Positions 1-10,158 of a stretch of 64,000 nt of DNA are shown one piece after another. Source of the stretch: Plasmopara viticola (Eukaryota; Oomycota; Peronosporomycetes; Peronosporales; Peronosporaceae); contig MBPM02000083.1 in the NCBI GenBank assembly GCA_001695595.3, forward strand, positions 1-64,000. Reading direction: 5' to 3'. Each line of letters opens with the position of its first letter. Within the stretch, counting starts at the first letter, position 1. The position numbers and the translations under genes are program-made. The notes under the pieces are model-generated. The model saw only the letters and a list, made by a program, of their open reading frames with translations, was not told the origin of the DNA and did not search any database.

Positions 1-217
1 CTGAAATAAAATACTTGAAATATTCAAAACATCGTGTGCCTTGTGCCACAAAATATGAGCAACAAACCAGGTCGCTTGTATCAATTTTCTGATTGTCTTG
101 GATTAATATTATCGATGAACATTGTAAAGACCATATAAACTCGGGATATATAGGCAATAAGCGAACAAGCACAAAGGTTACACCAAAACACCCATGTGTT
201 CTAGGATTGAGGGCTCA

Positions 218-599
218 TTATTGTTGCTGCAATACAAGCGTCAGCAGCTTAATCTTAGTGTGAAGGAGGCGAATCCGCTCTGCCACTCGGTACTTGCCGA
301 GCTGTCGACGCAATGGTGAGGAAAACGTAAGCGAGTGGCCTACTTCTGGCACCTGAATGTCACTTTCAAGACTTGTAGCATACAGTGCACGGCCAAGATG
401 CCGTTCGAACGTGTTCCTTGGTGTCAAAGATCATAAGGTCTTTCAGTATCGACTTGACAACCGTATCCTTAAGAGGTTCGTAACCAGGTACCATTGTCAC
501 GTGGTCAAAGGCGTAACCCACAAACCCTTCGGCGGTTATAGAGGGTAGCGTAAAGACGGGCCAGAGCGGGTTATCGACCGGTACAAACAGTAGCTGGAC
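218..599 (-). pseudogene. Fragment resembling an SMC-type hinge region, frameshifted
   Basis: Reading the minus strand from 599, an open stretch follows a good 3' splice-site-like sequence (ctaatttcgtag). It contains a segment of the form GFVGYAFDHV, then PGYEPLKDTVVKSILKDL and FDTKEHVRT, which recalls the first half of the hinge domain of SMC and SMC-hinge (GMI1/DMS3/SMCHD1-like) proteins. The frame breaks near 397-411 and continues in another frame to a stop at 218 with a basic helical tail (KYRVAERIRLLHTKIK). One missing base near 405 would join the two parts. Upstream exons are not resolved. The hinge assignment rests on remembered family patterns and could be wrong. The F-box-like exon just upstream may belong to the same gene. 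Confidence 0.3.
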
Positions 600-738
600 C
601 TACGAAATTAGATTGCCTTCGAAACTTCATCACATGCCTTGGAGTCGCAGCGAGTACCATACAAGAGCGCTCTGGCGTTTCAACGCCACGAACCGAGCAA
701 TTTTTGGATTGCGAAACTCGATAATGTCGCAAACATTG

Positions 739-1068
739 CTACAAAGCCATGATCTGCGGTAGACGTGCAGTAGTGTTCGAATGCCTGATGCGTCGATCGC
801 ACAGCATGCGTGTGCGCCAGCTCCCGATCGAATTCGTGTCGTGTTGAAAGAGATACGATAGAAACGCCGATTGGGACGTGATGATTGTGTGAAAAACTTG
901 GCGTTCGTAGACTAAACTGTGATAAAGAGACTCGTGATGGTGCTGGAAAAAGGTTCGCCATGATCTGGAAACGCCTTGAAAACGCGCGAGTGACTCGCCG
1001 TCAATGTATGACACGATTAGTAGCACGATTTCGTCGACTGCCAGTGCTTGTAGATGACCCTTAGGCAA
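739..1068 (-). CDS. F-box-like domain exon, partial gene
   Basis: The translation carries an F-box-like segment near its start: LAVDEIVLLIVSYIDGESLA followed by RFQGVSRSWRTFF. F-box domains bind Skp1 in SCF ubiquitin ligases. No ATG begins the open frame (it starts at a TTG). A splice acceptor is plausible at about 1058-1059 (cctaag before GGTCATCTAC), with a ctaat branch-point-like sequence upstream, so this is probably an internal exon. After the F-box the sequence (HSLVYERQVFHTII onward) is not recognised, and the frame stops at 739. An overlapping frame stays open to 680, so an intron or a frameshift is likely. The gene may be damaged or part of the hinge-like gene at 218-599. Confidence 0.35.
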   Translation of the reverse strand: MPKGHLQALAVDEIVLLIVSYIDGESLARFQGVSRSWRTFFQHHHESLYHSLVYERQVFHTIITSQSAFLSYLFQHDTNSIGSWRTRMLCDRRIRHSNTTARLPQIMAL

Positions 1069-1340
1069 TGTTTGATCGAGTTGGAGAGGTTATTAGTTTT
1101 GGGTCTGCGCAATCCCCCTGTAAAAGTTGAGCGAAAGGTAAAGGATGGCGAGATAGTCACTAGATCGAGGGGCGTCATCGACGTAGGATCAGCTGAGGTA
1201 GTCGATGGAGTAAGGTGTGTGTTTATCGTACACTGGAGTCGAGATGCCCCGCTTTGCATGAGTCCAAAGAGATCCACAGGAGCCATGAGGAGAGCGTGAG
1301 TAAAGAAAATCTCTTCCGACTCGTCATGCCGTCCTGGCAC

Positions 1341-2623
1341 ATTTTGATTGGTAGATATTTTGAGAAGCGACTGAAAAGCGTCTTTTCGTGCATTATTGTT
1401 TATAAATTCATAAAGGCTTCGTAAGACAGGAAGATATGATTGAGTAGTGCTCTTATTGAATAATGCTCGTTATACACGCGGCCGGCTGCTAGGAGAATGA
1501 AGCCTGTTAAAATGATTTGAGCGGAACATAGAACATATCGTAATCTGCCTTATAAGTCATAGCTGCTGGCTTATATGAGTATCTTTTTTGCCAAGTTGCG
1601 CAAATTCAGTGTTGTGGCTAGTAATTATTGTTTAATAACTCAAGATCTTTTATTCAAAGTCTGGCTGCTATTTTATAAAAAAAGCGACCTTTGATCGGGA
1701 AATTAATAAATTTGATTAAAAAAAATCTCTAGAGCGCTGGACAGAGACAGAGATGCAACATTTTGGCCGTGTTTGACTTTGGCATTCTAGATATGCAGCA
1801 CGATAAACAACTTCAACTCAATTTAGCCTCTAGCAAGCGCACAATTTCTACGCCAGGATATCATCTTTGAATTTCTTACCTTTTTTATTGCCTTACGGTT
1901 CGTAACTTTCTAACTTTATCGAATGGCAAGTATTACTTGTCGCACAAAATCCCTTCGGATAGTGACTATTTATACCGCCTCGAATCAATCCAAGGTCATT
2001 GATTCAATACATGTGCACGATGGTACAAAGGGGCCACGTTGCTAGCACGAATCAACTGATTATGATACACAGCGAGATTTATTTATCGTCAGTCGTTTGT
2101 CAATGTTGCCACTGCATCGACCTTGTGTTTGCAGGTATGACACCACTTTGCCACAAAGAAAGGATTCTTTGTACGAATCCAATCCACGTGTAATCAGCGG
2201 TATCACCATAAGCAATGTCGTGCCATAGATAACCAACGTCATCGAACCCCAAATCGCGATTTGATCAAAAAAAAGCTGGTCCTCCTCTAGTGTGCGTCTC
2301 GAATGCTCGGATGTGCCTCAAGCAACGCCCTCGCGACACCTCGATCTATCTCAACCTGTCACAGCAACATCAAAGCGACAGCAAATAATCGCAAACCATC
2401 GGATTCCAAATCAAGCGTCGGAAAAGAGAAGATCGACCCTCAACGAGCTAGTCCTTAAACAAAGGTCAAATAGCAAGGCACACGAACCAAAGCAACCTGC
2501 ACTCCATCAACTTCCCCCTCCCTCTCAAAGCCTCTTTTCATCCCTCGCAAATAAAAGGCAACTTGCTCAAGATCACAGATTGTGTCCCCCGTGAGTTGCC
2601 TGTGCCAGATTCTGATTCGCCCC
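1341..2623. other. Intergenic, no supported gene
   Basis: About 1.3 kb of mixed AT-rich sequence between the F-box-like exon and the small plus-strand gene at 2624. An open frame at about 2295-2594 on plus has no ATG. It ends 30 bp before the ATG at 2624, so it is probably 5' leader of that gene and not coding. No tRNA, terminal repeat or transposon motif was seen. Confidence 0.5.
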
Positions 2624-3073
2624 ATGCATCAATCCCGTAAGAAACGTCGTGACCAAGACGCGTGGCCATTGCCAAGTTTCCACGCCATGTTTCCAGCGCA
2701 TGCACCCAGCCTCGAGGACGCGTCCATGACGTTCAAAGGGTTGCCGCCACTCGAAACCAATGACCACGCAAACGAAACCAAGAGCCACGCCACGACGCGA
2801 CCGAGTCCCAACGAAATTGTCACGGCGTTCGAAAGTCTCGATACGGACCGTGACCCCGCTGCTCGTTCTTTTCTGTCCGAAGGACAATGCCGGTACCGCC
2901 ATGGCAAGTGTCAGGAGCCACGAACAGTCAAGAAGAATGGGGCGTGGCACACCTTGTGTGCGTACCATCGGCACCTTTCAAATCGCAATCAACGCAAGTT
3001 TGATCGCAAGAAACAGCGTCAACAACAAAACGCGAGCGAAGACGTGGAAAAGCAAGGAACGGCATCGCATTGA
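2624..3073 (+). CDS. Small Cys/His protein of an oomycete hypothetical family
   Basis: 149 aa from the ATG at 2624. The N-terminal 90 residues are variable and low complexity, rich in Pro, Ser and Ala. Near residues 95-140 is a conserved-looking module: C-R-Y-x-H-G-K-C, then RTVKKNGAWHTLCAYHR, then a basic tail (NQRKFDRKKQRQQQ). The spacing of two Cys, one His, one Cys and a His-Arg pair suggests a small metal-binding fold. I recall similar modules in many uncharacterised Phytophthora proteins, with no known function. The basic tail suggests a nuclear location or nucleic-acid contact, which is inference. It converges tail to tail with the aminotransferase gene, leaving 76 bp between their stops. 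Confidence 0.65.
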   Translation: MHQSRKKRRDQDAWPLPSFHAMFPAHAPSLEDASMTFKGLPPLETNDHANETKSHATTRPSPNEIVTAFESLDTDRDPAARSFLSEGQCRYRHGKCQEPRTVKKNGAWHTLCAYHRHLSNRNQRKFDRKKQRQQQNASEDVEKQGTASH

Positions 3074-3149
3074 AACCTTTAAAGAGCACTAGAGTCAGAC
3101 AGAAACGGCAACAACCACACGGCTCGTCGTGCCCTCTTGCGTCCTGGCG

Positions 3150-4303
3150 CTACGCGACGAGGACGGACCACGGGTGTTCTTGACGTCCGTATTGAATCGC
3201 GAGCAACTCGTGCCAGATTCGTTCGGCCACTGGCCCCGCCTTCCCGTCCTTGCCATCGAGGGAATGACGAGGTCTTCGTCCATGTAGTGGATCGTCGACA
3301 CGGGAGACACGACGGCAGCGGTCCCCGAGCCAAAAATCTCGAGGATCCGGCCCTCGCGACTCGCTCGACGCACTTGTTGCATCGTGATGTTCCCTTCTGT
3401 GACGTCAAAGTCCTGCCACGCGCGCGTCACGTGCAAGATCGAGTCGCGGGTAATCCCTGGGAGAATATCGCCGCGATCCAATGGCGGCGTAATCAATTCC
3501 TCGTCGCCTTGGTCGTTAATCCAGTGGATAAAGATGTTCATGGTCCCGACCTCGGTAATTTCATGCTCGGGTCCAAAAATCCAGAGATTCTGAGCGTACC
3601 CCCGCTCTTGCGCATGAAATTGGGGTACAATCCCCGGCGCGTAATTGGCCCCGACTTTAAACCCACCGGTACCCCCCGGCCACGCGCGAATGTACCGGTC
3701 GTTAACAATCAATTTCACGGGGTTAAATCCTTCGGGATAGTAAGGACCCACGGGGGAGAGGATGATAAAGAGCTTGGCACAATCACTCGCGCCGACGCCA
3801 ATGGACGCTTGGGTACTGATCCCCGTCGGGCGAATATAGAGCGAATAGCCTTCTCCGGTCGGATCCAGTCCTTCTCGAGCCGCAAGAGCGCTTTCAAGCA
3901 CTCGAGCAGCTCGTCGCCGTCAAACGTTGGCAATAACAGCCGATTGATTCAACCGCTTCATGTTCATGTCGGGCCGAAAGAGGCGGATTCGGTCGTGGGC
4001 GTCCACGTACGCTTTCATGCCTTCGAAACACTCGAGGGCATAGTGCAACGCGGCACTGGCTGGATCCATGGACGATGGGACCGTACGGTCGAGATACACG
4101 GGGGCCCAGCCGTGCTGCTTGTCCCAATCCACTTCGAGCATATGGTCCGTAAACGTCTTGCCAAACGTATAGGTTTCTTTGGGCAACTTGGCTTTCGGAT
4201 GCGTCGTGCGCTTGATCTCGAGGTTGGCATATGCAATGTCCGTGCAAGTGGAGAAAGACACGGTGCGTGGGCGGCCCAGGACCTTGGCGCTGCGTGCGAG
4301 CAT
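3150..4303 (-). CDS. Branched-chain-amino-acid aminotransferase, frameshifted
   Basis: The protein is a clear fold-type IV PLP aminotransferase that interconverts Leu, Ile and Val with their 2-oxo acids, using 2-oxoglutarate/glutamate. From the ATG at 4303 the N-terminus (MLARSAKVLGRPRTVSFST) looks like a mitochondrial presequence. Family segments follow in order: MLEVDWDKQHGW, LHYALECFEGMKAY, IRLFRPDMNMKRLN, PTFDGDELL, GEGYSLYIRPTGIST, the PLP-lysine segment GGFKVGANYAPG, EVGTMNIF, GDILPGITRDSI, EIFGSGTAAVVSPV and a C-terminus ending WSVLVA. The frame breaks three times, near 3926-3936, 3861-3866 and 3257-3262. The second and third can each be explained by one base missing at or near a C run; the first may be one extra base or a deletion of several. 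Conservation on both sides of each break argues for sequence errors, but a recent pseudogene cannot be excluded. Confidence 0.85.
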
Positions 4304-4429
4304 GACTGGAGGCGGGGCGTTGGAGGAACTTAAGTACGAAATGACCCGCAATTCGTCAGTTTTAGCTTAATTACTTAGGCGAAGACATCGATTCAATTCT
4401 TGTAAAATAAGCTTGCAATTCTTTTTGTT

Positions 4430-5059
4430 TCAATTTCTATTTTTTAAACTTGTACTAACTATATTGGACAAGTGTAGAATCCACGTTAGCCGTTTTTTAA
4501 TAGCTCTTCGTCTAGTACGCTCGTCGTTGGCGGTACTCGGAGCGCTCGTTTGAAGCGCTGGCATGTCGTATGACAACGGCAGCGATGCTCGAGCCGAAAG
4601 AGCTCTCGGCGAACTCTCTGCATGCTTTTTGGTTTCAACTTGTTGAACGTAAACGTCGTCGCCATGTTCATTCGTCTTAGAAGTGCTCTCGCCCTCTTTG
4701 CAGTGGTGTGCCTTCATCGTCACAGAATCATGCTCTCCCGCATCTTGAGCATCATGGCGTTCCTTCTCGGCAAGACCCTTTTCCAAGAGACTTTCCTCTT
4801 CCTTGAGATGACGCTCACCGGCCAAGTCATTTTTATTCTCAGTGCACTCATCTCTAAAGGTCGCCTTGCCAGGCTCTTCCTGAGCCACCTTCTTGTATGC
4901 CTCCTCTTTATGGTCATCAAGCGGGACATTGTCTGTCCAGATCGACTTAAGTTTATAAAACTTTTCAGCATCGTCAATAGTTGACTCTAAGATGGCCTTG
5001 GACTGAAGAAACTTTGCTTCGTCATACGGCGTATGCTCGATCGATGCAGCTCCACCCAT
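4430..5059 (-). CDS. Hypothetical protein with N-myristoylation signal
   Basis: 209 aa from the ATG at 5059, chosen because the resulting N-terminus MGGAASIEHTP fits the N-myristoylation rule (Gly2, small residues at 5-6). Residues 10-50 (PYDEAKFLQSKAILESTID, then EKFYKLKSIWTDNVPLDD) look like a folded helical segment. The middle is highly charged and probably a coil or disordered (Lys/Glu rich), and the tail is basic (DERTRRRAIKKR). No family is recognised. It lies 126 bp upstream of the aminotransferase on the same strand. If the N-terminal Gly is acylated, the protein would sit on membranes. An intron or frameshift in the acidic part cannot be excluded. Confidence 0.5.
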   Translation of the reverse strand: MGGAASIEHTPYDEAKFLQSKAILESTIDDAEKFYKLKSIWTDNVPLDDHKEEAYKKVAQEEPGKATFRDECTENKNDLAGERHLKEEESLLEKGLAEKERHDAQDAGEHDSVTMKAHHCKEGESTSKTNEHGDDVYVQQVETKKHAESSPRALSARASLPLSYDMPALQTSAPSTANDERTRRRAIKKRLTWILHLSNIVSTSLKNRN

Positions 5060-5313
5060 GACAAAAGACTTCTTGACTGACGCTTCAGGTATCGGTCTCA
5101 ATCAAGCTATTTAAAGGCTGTCCGACTCGTCCTGGTCGTGTTGCTTTCATAAGATGGAGAAGTCTAATTAGGTACTCTATCGCTTTAATCGCTTGACATT
5201 TTTTATACATTAGCACGTCTATTTTTGAAATCTAGAAGCCTGTATAATAAGTCGCATCCAAACCTAGTGATCTGATGCAGATCGTGGACAGCACTCAAGT
5301 ATACTTTCGCTTG

Positions 5314-8300
5314 CTATACGTCTAAAATATACGCCAAGACATCCGGCACTTGGGCGCGTATCGTCCCGGCAATCAAACCAACCATCCCACACCCAACCAG
5401 CCACGTAAGCGACATTGCAAGGTGAAAAGCCAATGCATGGGAAGCAACTGAGTTGCCACTTTCCTGCTTGATTCGATGACGCAATGTCACATCAATCGAA
5501 ATGGCACTGACAGCCACCACAAGATGCACACCAAGGTAGCGATAAATGCGCAAAATGCTCAATTTCCACACGCCCAGTTCATCCTGTCGTTGCTCGACTT
5601 TAGTCACTAAAGCCTCACGCTGAGCTTGGAGACCAAACTCACCCCGTTCGGCAAGCGCTAAAACGTCTGCCGACACGATATGGCGGGACGTTCGTTGGCG
5701 CTCGTCCGAGAGTCATAGAACCTGCCCGCTGCAGCTACGACATTGTATAGGCAATGGATGACCCAGAGGGACAAAGCCACTAAAACGAGGGCCAAATCCG
5801 TGGGACGGGTCAGATCCAGGTCTGGGTACGCATCAGTTCCATCTTTTGGACATAATAAAACGTATGGAGTGCCGCGCCTCCAATGGCACAAATCAAGGCC
5901 GTCACGAGGATGGAGGGTACCAATAGCACGAGACGTCGGAGAAAATGGGTACCACTACACGGGAACGCAAAGAGCAAGACGTGGAACGCAATGCCTCGAA
6001 GAGGTTAAATGTCGTCTTGGCCGCAAGAGACGTTAAAAGTAGTACAGGCGATGCGTACTTGGTGTGAATGGCAAACGGATCAACTGTAAGTGCGAGGGCT
6101 GCGAAACTCAAGGACTTGTCGGTCAAGAGACAATAAAAATCGAATCGATTCAAGAGGGATGCGTAATCAACCAGTGTCAAAAAGGTCGTAATTAAGGCGT
6201 ACCCCATCATCGTGGCCAAATGACGTCGCAACACACGCTCTTGGTGGTACTCTTTCAAGTCAATAAAGCTGGAACAGCAGTCAAAAAGTAACCGATAAGT
6301 AACCAATGGCTAGAATTGGAAATAAATAACAAAAGAACTTACTCATCTTGCAAAGCTGCGAGTTTTGATCGTACACATCGGAGGACGAAAAGGGCACACG
6401 TTACGCTCAACAGAGCTTTAAGAATCAACAATACAAGGAGCCAAGCACGGTCCGTGGCCATGACGTCAGCAGGAAGCAACAAATACGGCGTGGTCGCGGT
6501 CGCATTGTGTGGTGCACACAATCTCCCCGTGCTGTTTTGCACTTGATAAATGACCGTCATATATGCCGGATCTTGCCACAAATCGGGGGCCAAGTCAACA
6601 TATAACGTCCCCATGGTTGCCACTTCAGTGCCCAAGCCAAACAAAAACCACGCATAGATTCCCACTTCCGTCGCCAAATTACAATAATAGCCCATTCGTT
6701 CCACCCACGTCCGACTGAGGGGCGCCGTAAAGGCGGGCGTGCCCTGTACCATTAACGCGTGCGTACACACTTCTGCAAACACATCGTTCGTGCCGCCATG
6801 GATCCGAATCGCCACCTTTTCATCGCGATGGACCCACGCCACTTCCCCCTCTAATTTCGACACTTCTTTACACGGTCCTTCCACAATCAATTCGACGTCC
6901 GTGCCCAGTTGCAACCGACGCAACGACACGCGCACGCGGTCGCTCGCCACGTTCTTTTCCTTTCGCCCATCTTCGTATCGAATGGTGTACGTGCTCTCCA
7001 CGGCATTCACACTTGCGACCGTGCCAAAGAACGTGTGGACGCCATTTGATACTTCCACGGCACTGGCAACCGGGACGAGAGGCGACAGCATTGGCAACGA
7101 CGCAAGGGGCCATTGCTCCAACACGCGCGTCATGGGATTTGAAAAGGTCGGCCAGGCCCAAAACCGAACGTGCAGCTCGTCATTCGGCACTTCTTTGCGG
7201 GTCAACACCCCATTCTCGCCCATGTATTCGACAAGGCAAGAGTGGTTGGTCTTTGCTTTTCGAATCACACCGTCTTGCCAGTCGTTCCGTTTCGAGCGAA
7301 ACCGAACCGACACACCAGGACGCAGCAGTGGCGCGCCAAAGCACGAGCACGGAGCAGGCCACTGCCACTGCCACGACGAAAGATCGAGCCACGGCACGGG
7401 GCGCACTTGGCCAATCGACCGATGGGGCACGAGCGTGCCATCGTGCAAATCTTCCACGTCAAAGCGTGGTTTCCCACTCGTGTGGGCAATTTTCAACACA
7501 ATGCCTTTGCGCTCCTCGCCGTCGTTGGTACGATAGTACACGTGCGTATGGAGCTGAACGCTCGCAAGCGTGCGATGCGAAGTGCCAAAGACGCGACTCA
7601 ACGTCGACAATGGGCGAATCACATTAAAGGGAATGCGCTTTGAAACCTTTGCAACGTCGTTGGCATGCACGATATCGCACTGGCGCAAGTCGCGATTCAC
7701 CGCGTGAATCCGGCCTCGACGAAGACGTCCACTCTTATCTTCAAACTCGACCCATTGATGCACTCTCAACGCAACGCCTCGCGGACGTGGCGCGTGCCCA
7801 CGACGTCCGCGGTCAGAAATCGCTTCACTATCGTCGTCACTCGACTTATCTTCGCCACCACTGGACTCCTCTCGTGTCTTTCGCACCTTTTCTCTTTGTT
7901 CCGCTTCAATGCGAGCGTCTTCGCCACTCTCGACCTTGTCACTCGTCTTGATCGTTTTATATCGACTCGTTCGAATATCCCGTCGTGCAATCTTTCGCTT
8001 TACGATGTTGCCCTCTTCACTTGCAATATCAAACTTGGCATTCTTTCGAATGCGACGGATTCGACCCTCTTGCCACTCTCCCGTTTCGTCTTTGAATTGC
8101 ACTATTGCATCCAGTTCCAACTCACCACTTTCACGCTCCCGCTTGTCGTGTACAGTGCGTTTTCGACGCTTTTCTTCACTTTGATCGATACTTTCGACCC
8201 GATCTCGTCGGACATTTTTCTCTATTTTTCCCGTTTTCTCGTATCGCACGATATACTCGCCATTGCGATGTTGTCGCACGAATATTGCATCCACAATCTC

Positions 8301-8366
8301 TCCATCCTCGTTGCGTACACGCACAGCAGCTCCCTTTTGCATTGATAAGCTCGCATCGGAGCTCAT
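5314..8366 (-). CDS. Tudor-like repeat protein with C-terminal multi-span membrane domain
   Basis: From the ATG at 8366 a 675-residue open frame holds about six SH3/Tudor-like units. Examples are near residues 12-60, 85-130, 203-250, 273-320, 350-400 and 437-485. Each has the pattern V-x-F/V-R-x, W-x-x-G-x-I-R, then Y-x-V/I-x-Y-x-D/E. From about residue 565 it becomes hydrophobic, with spans such as WFLFGLGTEVATMG and WLLVLLILKALLSVTCALFV. A 74-bp intron at 6269-6342 (gtaagt ... gttccag) joins in frame to DFIDLKEYHQERV and more membrane segments down to 5314 (HLAMSLTWLVGCGMVGLIAG). After the intron the frame breaks near 5996-6001, 5828-5832 and 5684-5688; each is explained by one missing base. 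Tudor units usually bind methylated Lys/Arg; why they would join a membrane domain is unknown. No family name is recognised. Confidence 0.65.
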
Positions 8367-8544
8367 AATGGGCGTGGCTGGTTTTCAAATGAACGGATGA
8401 CAAAAAAACATTAAAAACGACGCTATTTATGGGGATTCTCTAACTGCTGTCATAGCAAAAATCACTCAGGGATTCGCGCTACGACTCAAAGCGTAAGCTA
8501 TCGTGTTGGGTATAAAAATCTGGATTTATTTTTCTTAACTTATT

Positions 8545-8730
8545 CTAGTCGTCGTCATAGTCCTCGTCTTCGTCGGGTGGCATTACTTTGTCGTTGCTTC
8601 TCGCTTCTTCTTTTAAGATATCTTCTTCCAGAGCACGTAAGAGTTCCAGCTCTCCATCCTTGATAGTACGTTCTGGTGGCTTGACGGGAGACGTGTCGGG
8701 ACGCTTTCGTTTAGCACGTCGGCTGTCCAT
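8545..8730 (-). CDS. Short acidic-tailed hypothetical protein
   Basis: 61 aa from the ATG at 8730. It has a basic start (MDSRRAKRKRP), a central predicted helix (DGELELLRALEEDILKEEA) and a very acidic end (PPDEDEDYDDD). The composition fits a small nuclear adaptor or complex subunit, but I do not recognise it. It sits between two larger minus-strand genes, 178 bp upstream of the Tudor/membrane gene. It could also be a single exon of a longer gene. Codon use and the clean helix-plus-acidic-tail design support a real protein. Confidence 0.45.
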   Translation of the reverse strand: MDSRRAKRKRPDTSPVKPPERTIKDGELELLRALEEDILKEEARSNDKVMPPDEDEDYDDD

Positions 8731-8845
8731 CGCCGTAATTTCAGCCGACGGATTAAAAACTTATAACAGAATATTCCTTTCAGAAAGAATACGAAATGCT
8801 TCCCCCTCTCTTAGTAAGAATACTACAATTAAAGTCCTGCCTTTA

Positions 8846-10075
8846 CTAATCCACGTGCTTGTTAAATAGGGCGACGAAATAGTTCGTATCGGTTATAGCC
8901 GCGAATGGTTCGACTCGCTCTAAAAACTTACCACGACTTTTGACAAAGTCGATTGGTACACCCGATTCGACGTCCCGAACGTCCACAATGTGCGCATCAT
9001 GGGATTCAATATGATCATCGAAAAACACCACAATGTCATCTTTCTGCTTGTCGTCAATCAGCAACAACTTCCCATAGCGATGGTCTTCAGCATGAGCACT
9101 CCACCACTCCCAATAGTCACGTAGTGCTACTGTACTGGCATTCTGCAACATACCCTCAATTGTTTGTTGAATCGACTGAAAGCCACGAACTACTTTGACT
9201 TCCGAGTTTTTTAATGCAGCATAAAAATGAAGTGGCACGTCTTCACTTTCCTCGTTAAATGTGGTTGGAAATGGTACCTTTACCAGTGTACCAACAGCCA
9301 ACGCCGTACCAGCAGCATCAAAGCCATCCCGATAAAAGGTACCAACACATTGTGCCTTGGGCTCTAACTTGAGTCGAAATCGCTCGGGCAACGCCGGGAA
9401 CCCCATGGGATGGTGGCCGTCTACCAGAAGCTCCAATTCATTTGCAACGTCAACAAGATCGTTCCCAAACGTTCGAAACACAAGCTTGACATCCAGTTTC
9501 TTTTCATGGACTTGAGGAGAAGTCAAAAATGACAAAAAGTGTAGGAAAGACGGCAACAAGTAGTAACGACCTGCACTCCAAGCTTCCTGAAGACAAGACG
9601 CTGGCATTGTCGCTGCCAACTCTTGCGCCGTTTCACGTTGTTTTCCGATCGGAAAATACAGGTTTTGCATTACCTTGATAAACGAATCATGCACGGGAGA
9701 ACCTGGCGCATCTTTGCCACTCGTAAAAGCCGACTGTAAAGCCGTGCGCTGTTTCTTAACAATCCGGTTAGTGGCTTGAATCTGGTCAACATCACTGTTT
9801 GCAAGGGAACCTATACTCTGGTACGGATGTGCGTCATCGACAAATTGTTTGTAGGTTATCAAGTGATTTTTATTCGATTTCAGCTCGGGAGGGTTGATCG
9901 TACAGGCCTTTGAGACGCAGATCCACTCAGACGGACGAGAAGGATTCACATACCCCCACGTGCACTCGGACAAGAGATAGTTCACCGTATTCTCCATAGA
10001 GCGGCCACCTGCCGCATCCGACATGAGGATCGTGCGATTAAGATCAAAGTGCAGCACCACGCGACGTCGCGTCAT
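8846..10075 (-). CDS. HAD-fold hydrolase-like protein
   Basis: 409 aa, starting at the ATG at 10075 because the codons upstream of it lack family character. The start MTRRRVVLHFDLNRTIL carries HAD motif I as D-x-N-x-T at residues 11-15, with Asn at the second position that is Asp in typical phosphatases. A motif II-like segment is VFRTFGNDLVD, and a motif IV-like acidic pair is in IVVFFDDHIE near the end. Between them is a long insert with no known domain. HAD proteins hydrolyse phosphoesters, but the Asn substitution may alter or remove acid-base catalysis, so activity is uncertain. The gene is intact and uninterrupted. Its start lies 83 bp from the end of the bromodomain gene, on the same strand. 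Confidence 0.65.
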   Translation of the reverse strand: MTRRRVVLHFDLNRTILMSDAAGGRSMENTVNYLLSECTWGYVNPSRPSEWICVSKACTINPPELKSNKNHLITYKQFVDDAHPYQSIGSLANSDVDQIQATNRIVKKQRTALQSAFTSGKDAPGSPVHDSFIKVMQNLYFPIGKQRETAQELAATMPASCLQEAWSAGRYYLLPSFLHFLSFLTSPQVHEKKLDVKLVFRTFGNDLVDVANELELLVDGHHPMGFPALPERFRLKLEPKAQCVGTFYRDGFDAAGTALAVGTLVKVPFPTTFNEESEDVPLHFYAALKNSEVKVVRGFQSIQQTIEGMLQNASTVALRDYWEWWSAHAEDHRYGKLLLIDDKQKDDIVVFFDDHIESHDAHIVDVRDVESGVPIDFVKSRGKFLERVEPFAAITDTNYFVALFNKHVD

Positions 10076-10158
10076 AATATTTAAGACTTTAAAATGAATA
10101 AAAGTGTAGCTTTGATAATCACCCCAATTATAGCCAATCAAAACAATGCACAAGCACA

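Noticed and set aside
2591..2608. Intron joining the open frame at about 2295-2594 to the gene at 2624
   Set aside because: The gtgagt donor and the next cag acceptor are only 18 bp apart, too short for splicing, and the upstream frame has no ATG.
3137..4333. 398-codon open frame on plus across the aminotransferase
   Set aside because: The minus strand encodes unmistakable aminotransferase motifs. The plus frame has no domain and is a GC-rich antisense shadow.
6739..7643. Long plus-strand frames opposite the Tudor-repeat gene
   Set aside because: The minus strand shows repeated Tudor-like units and a proper ATG; the plus frames are compositional shadows.
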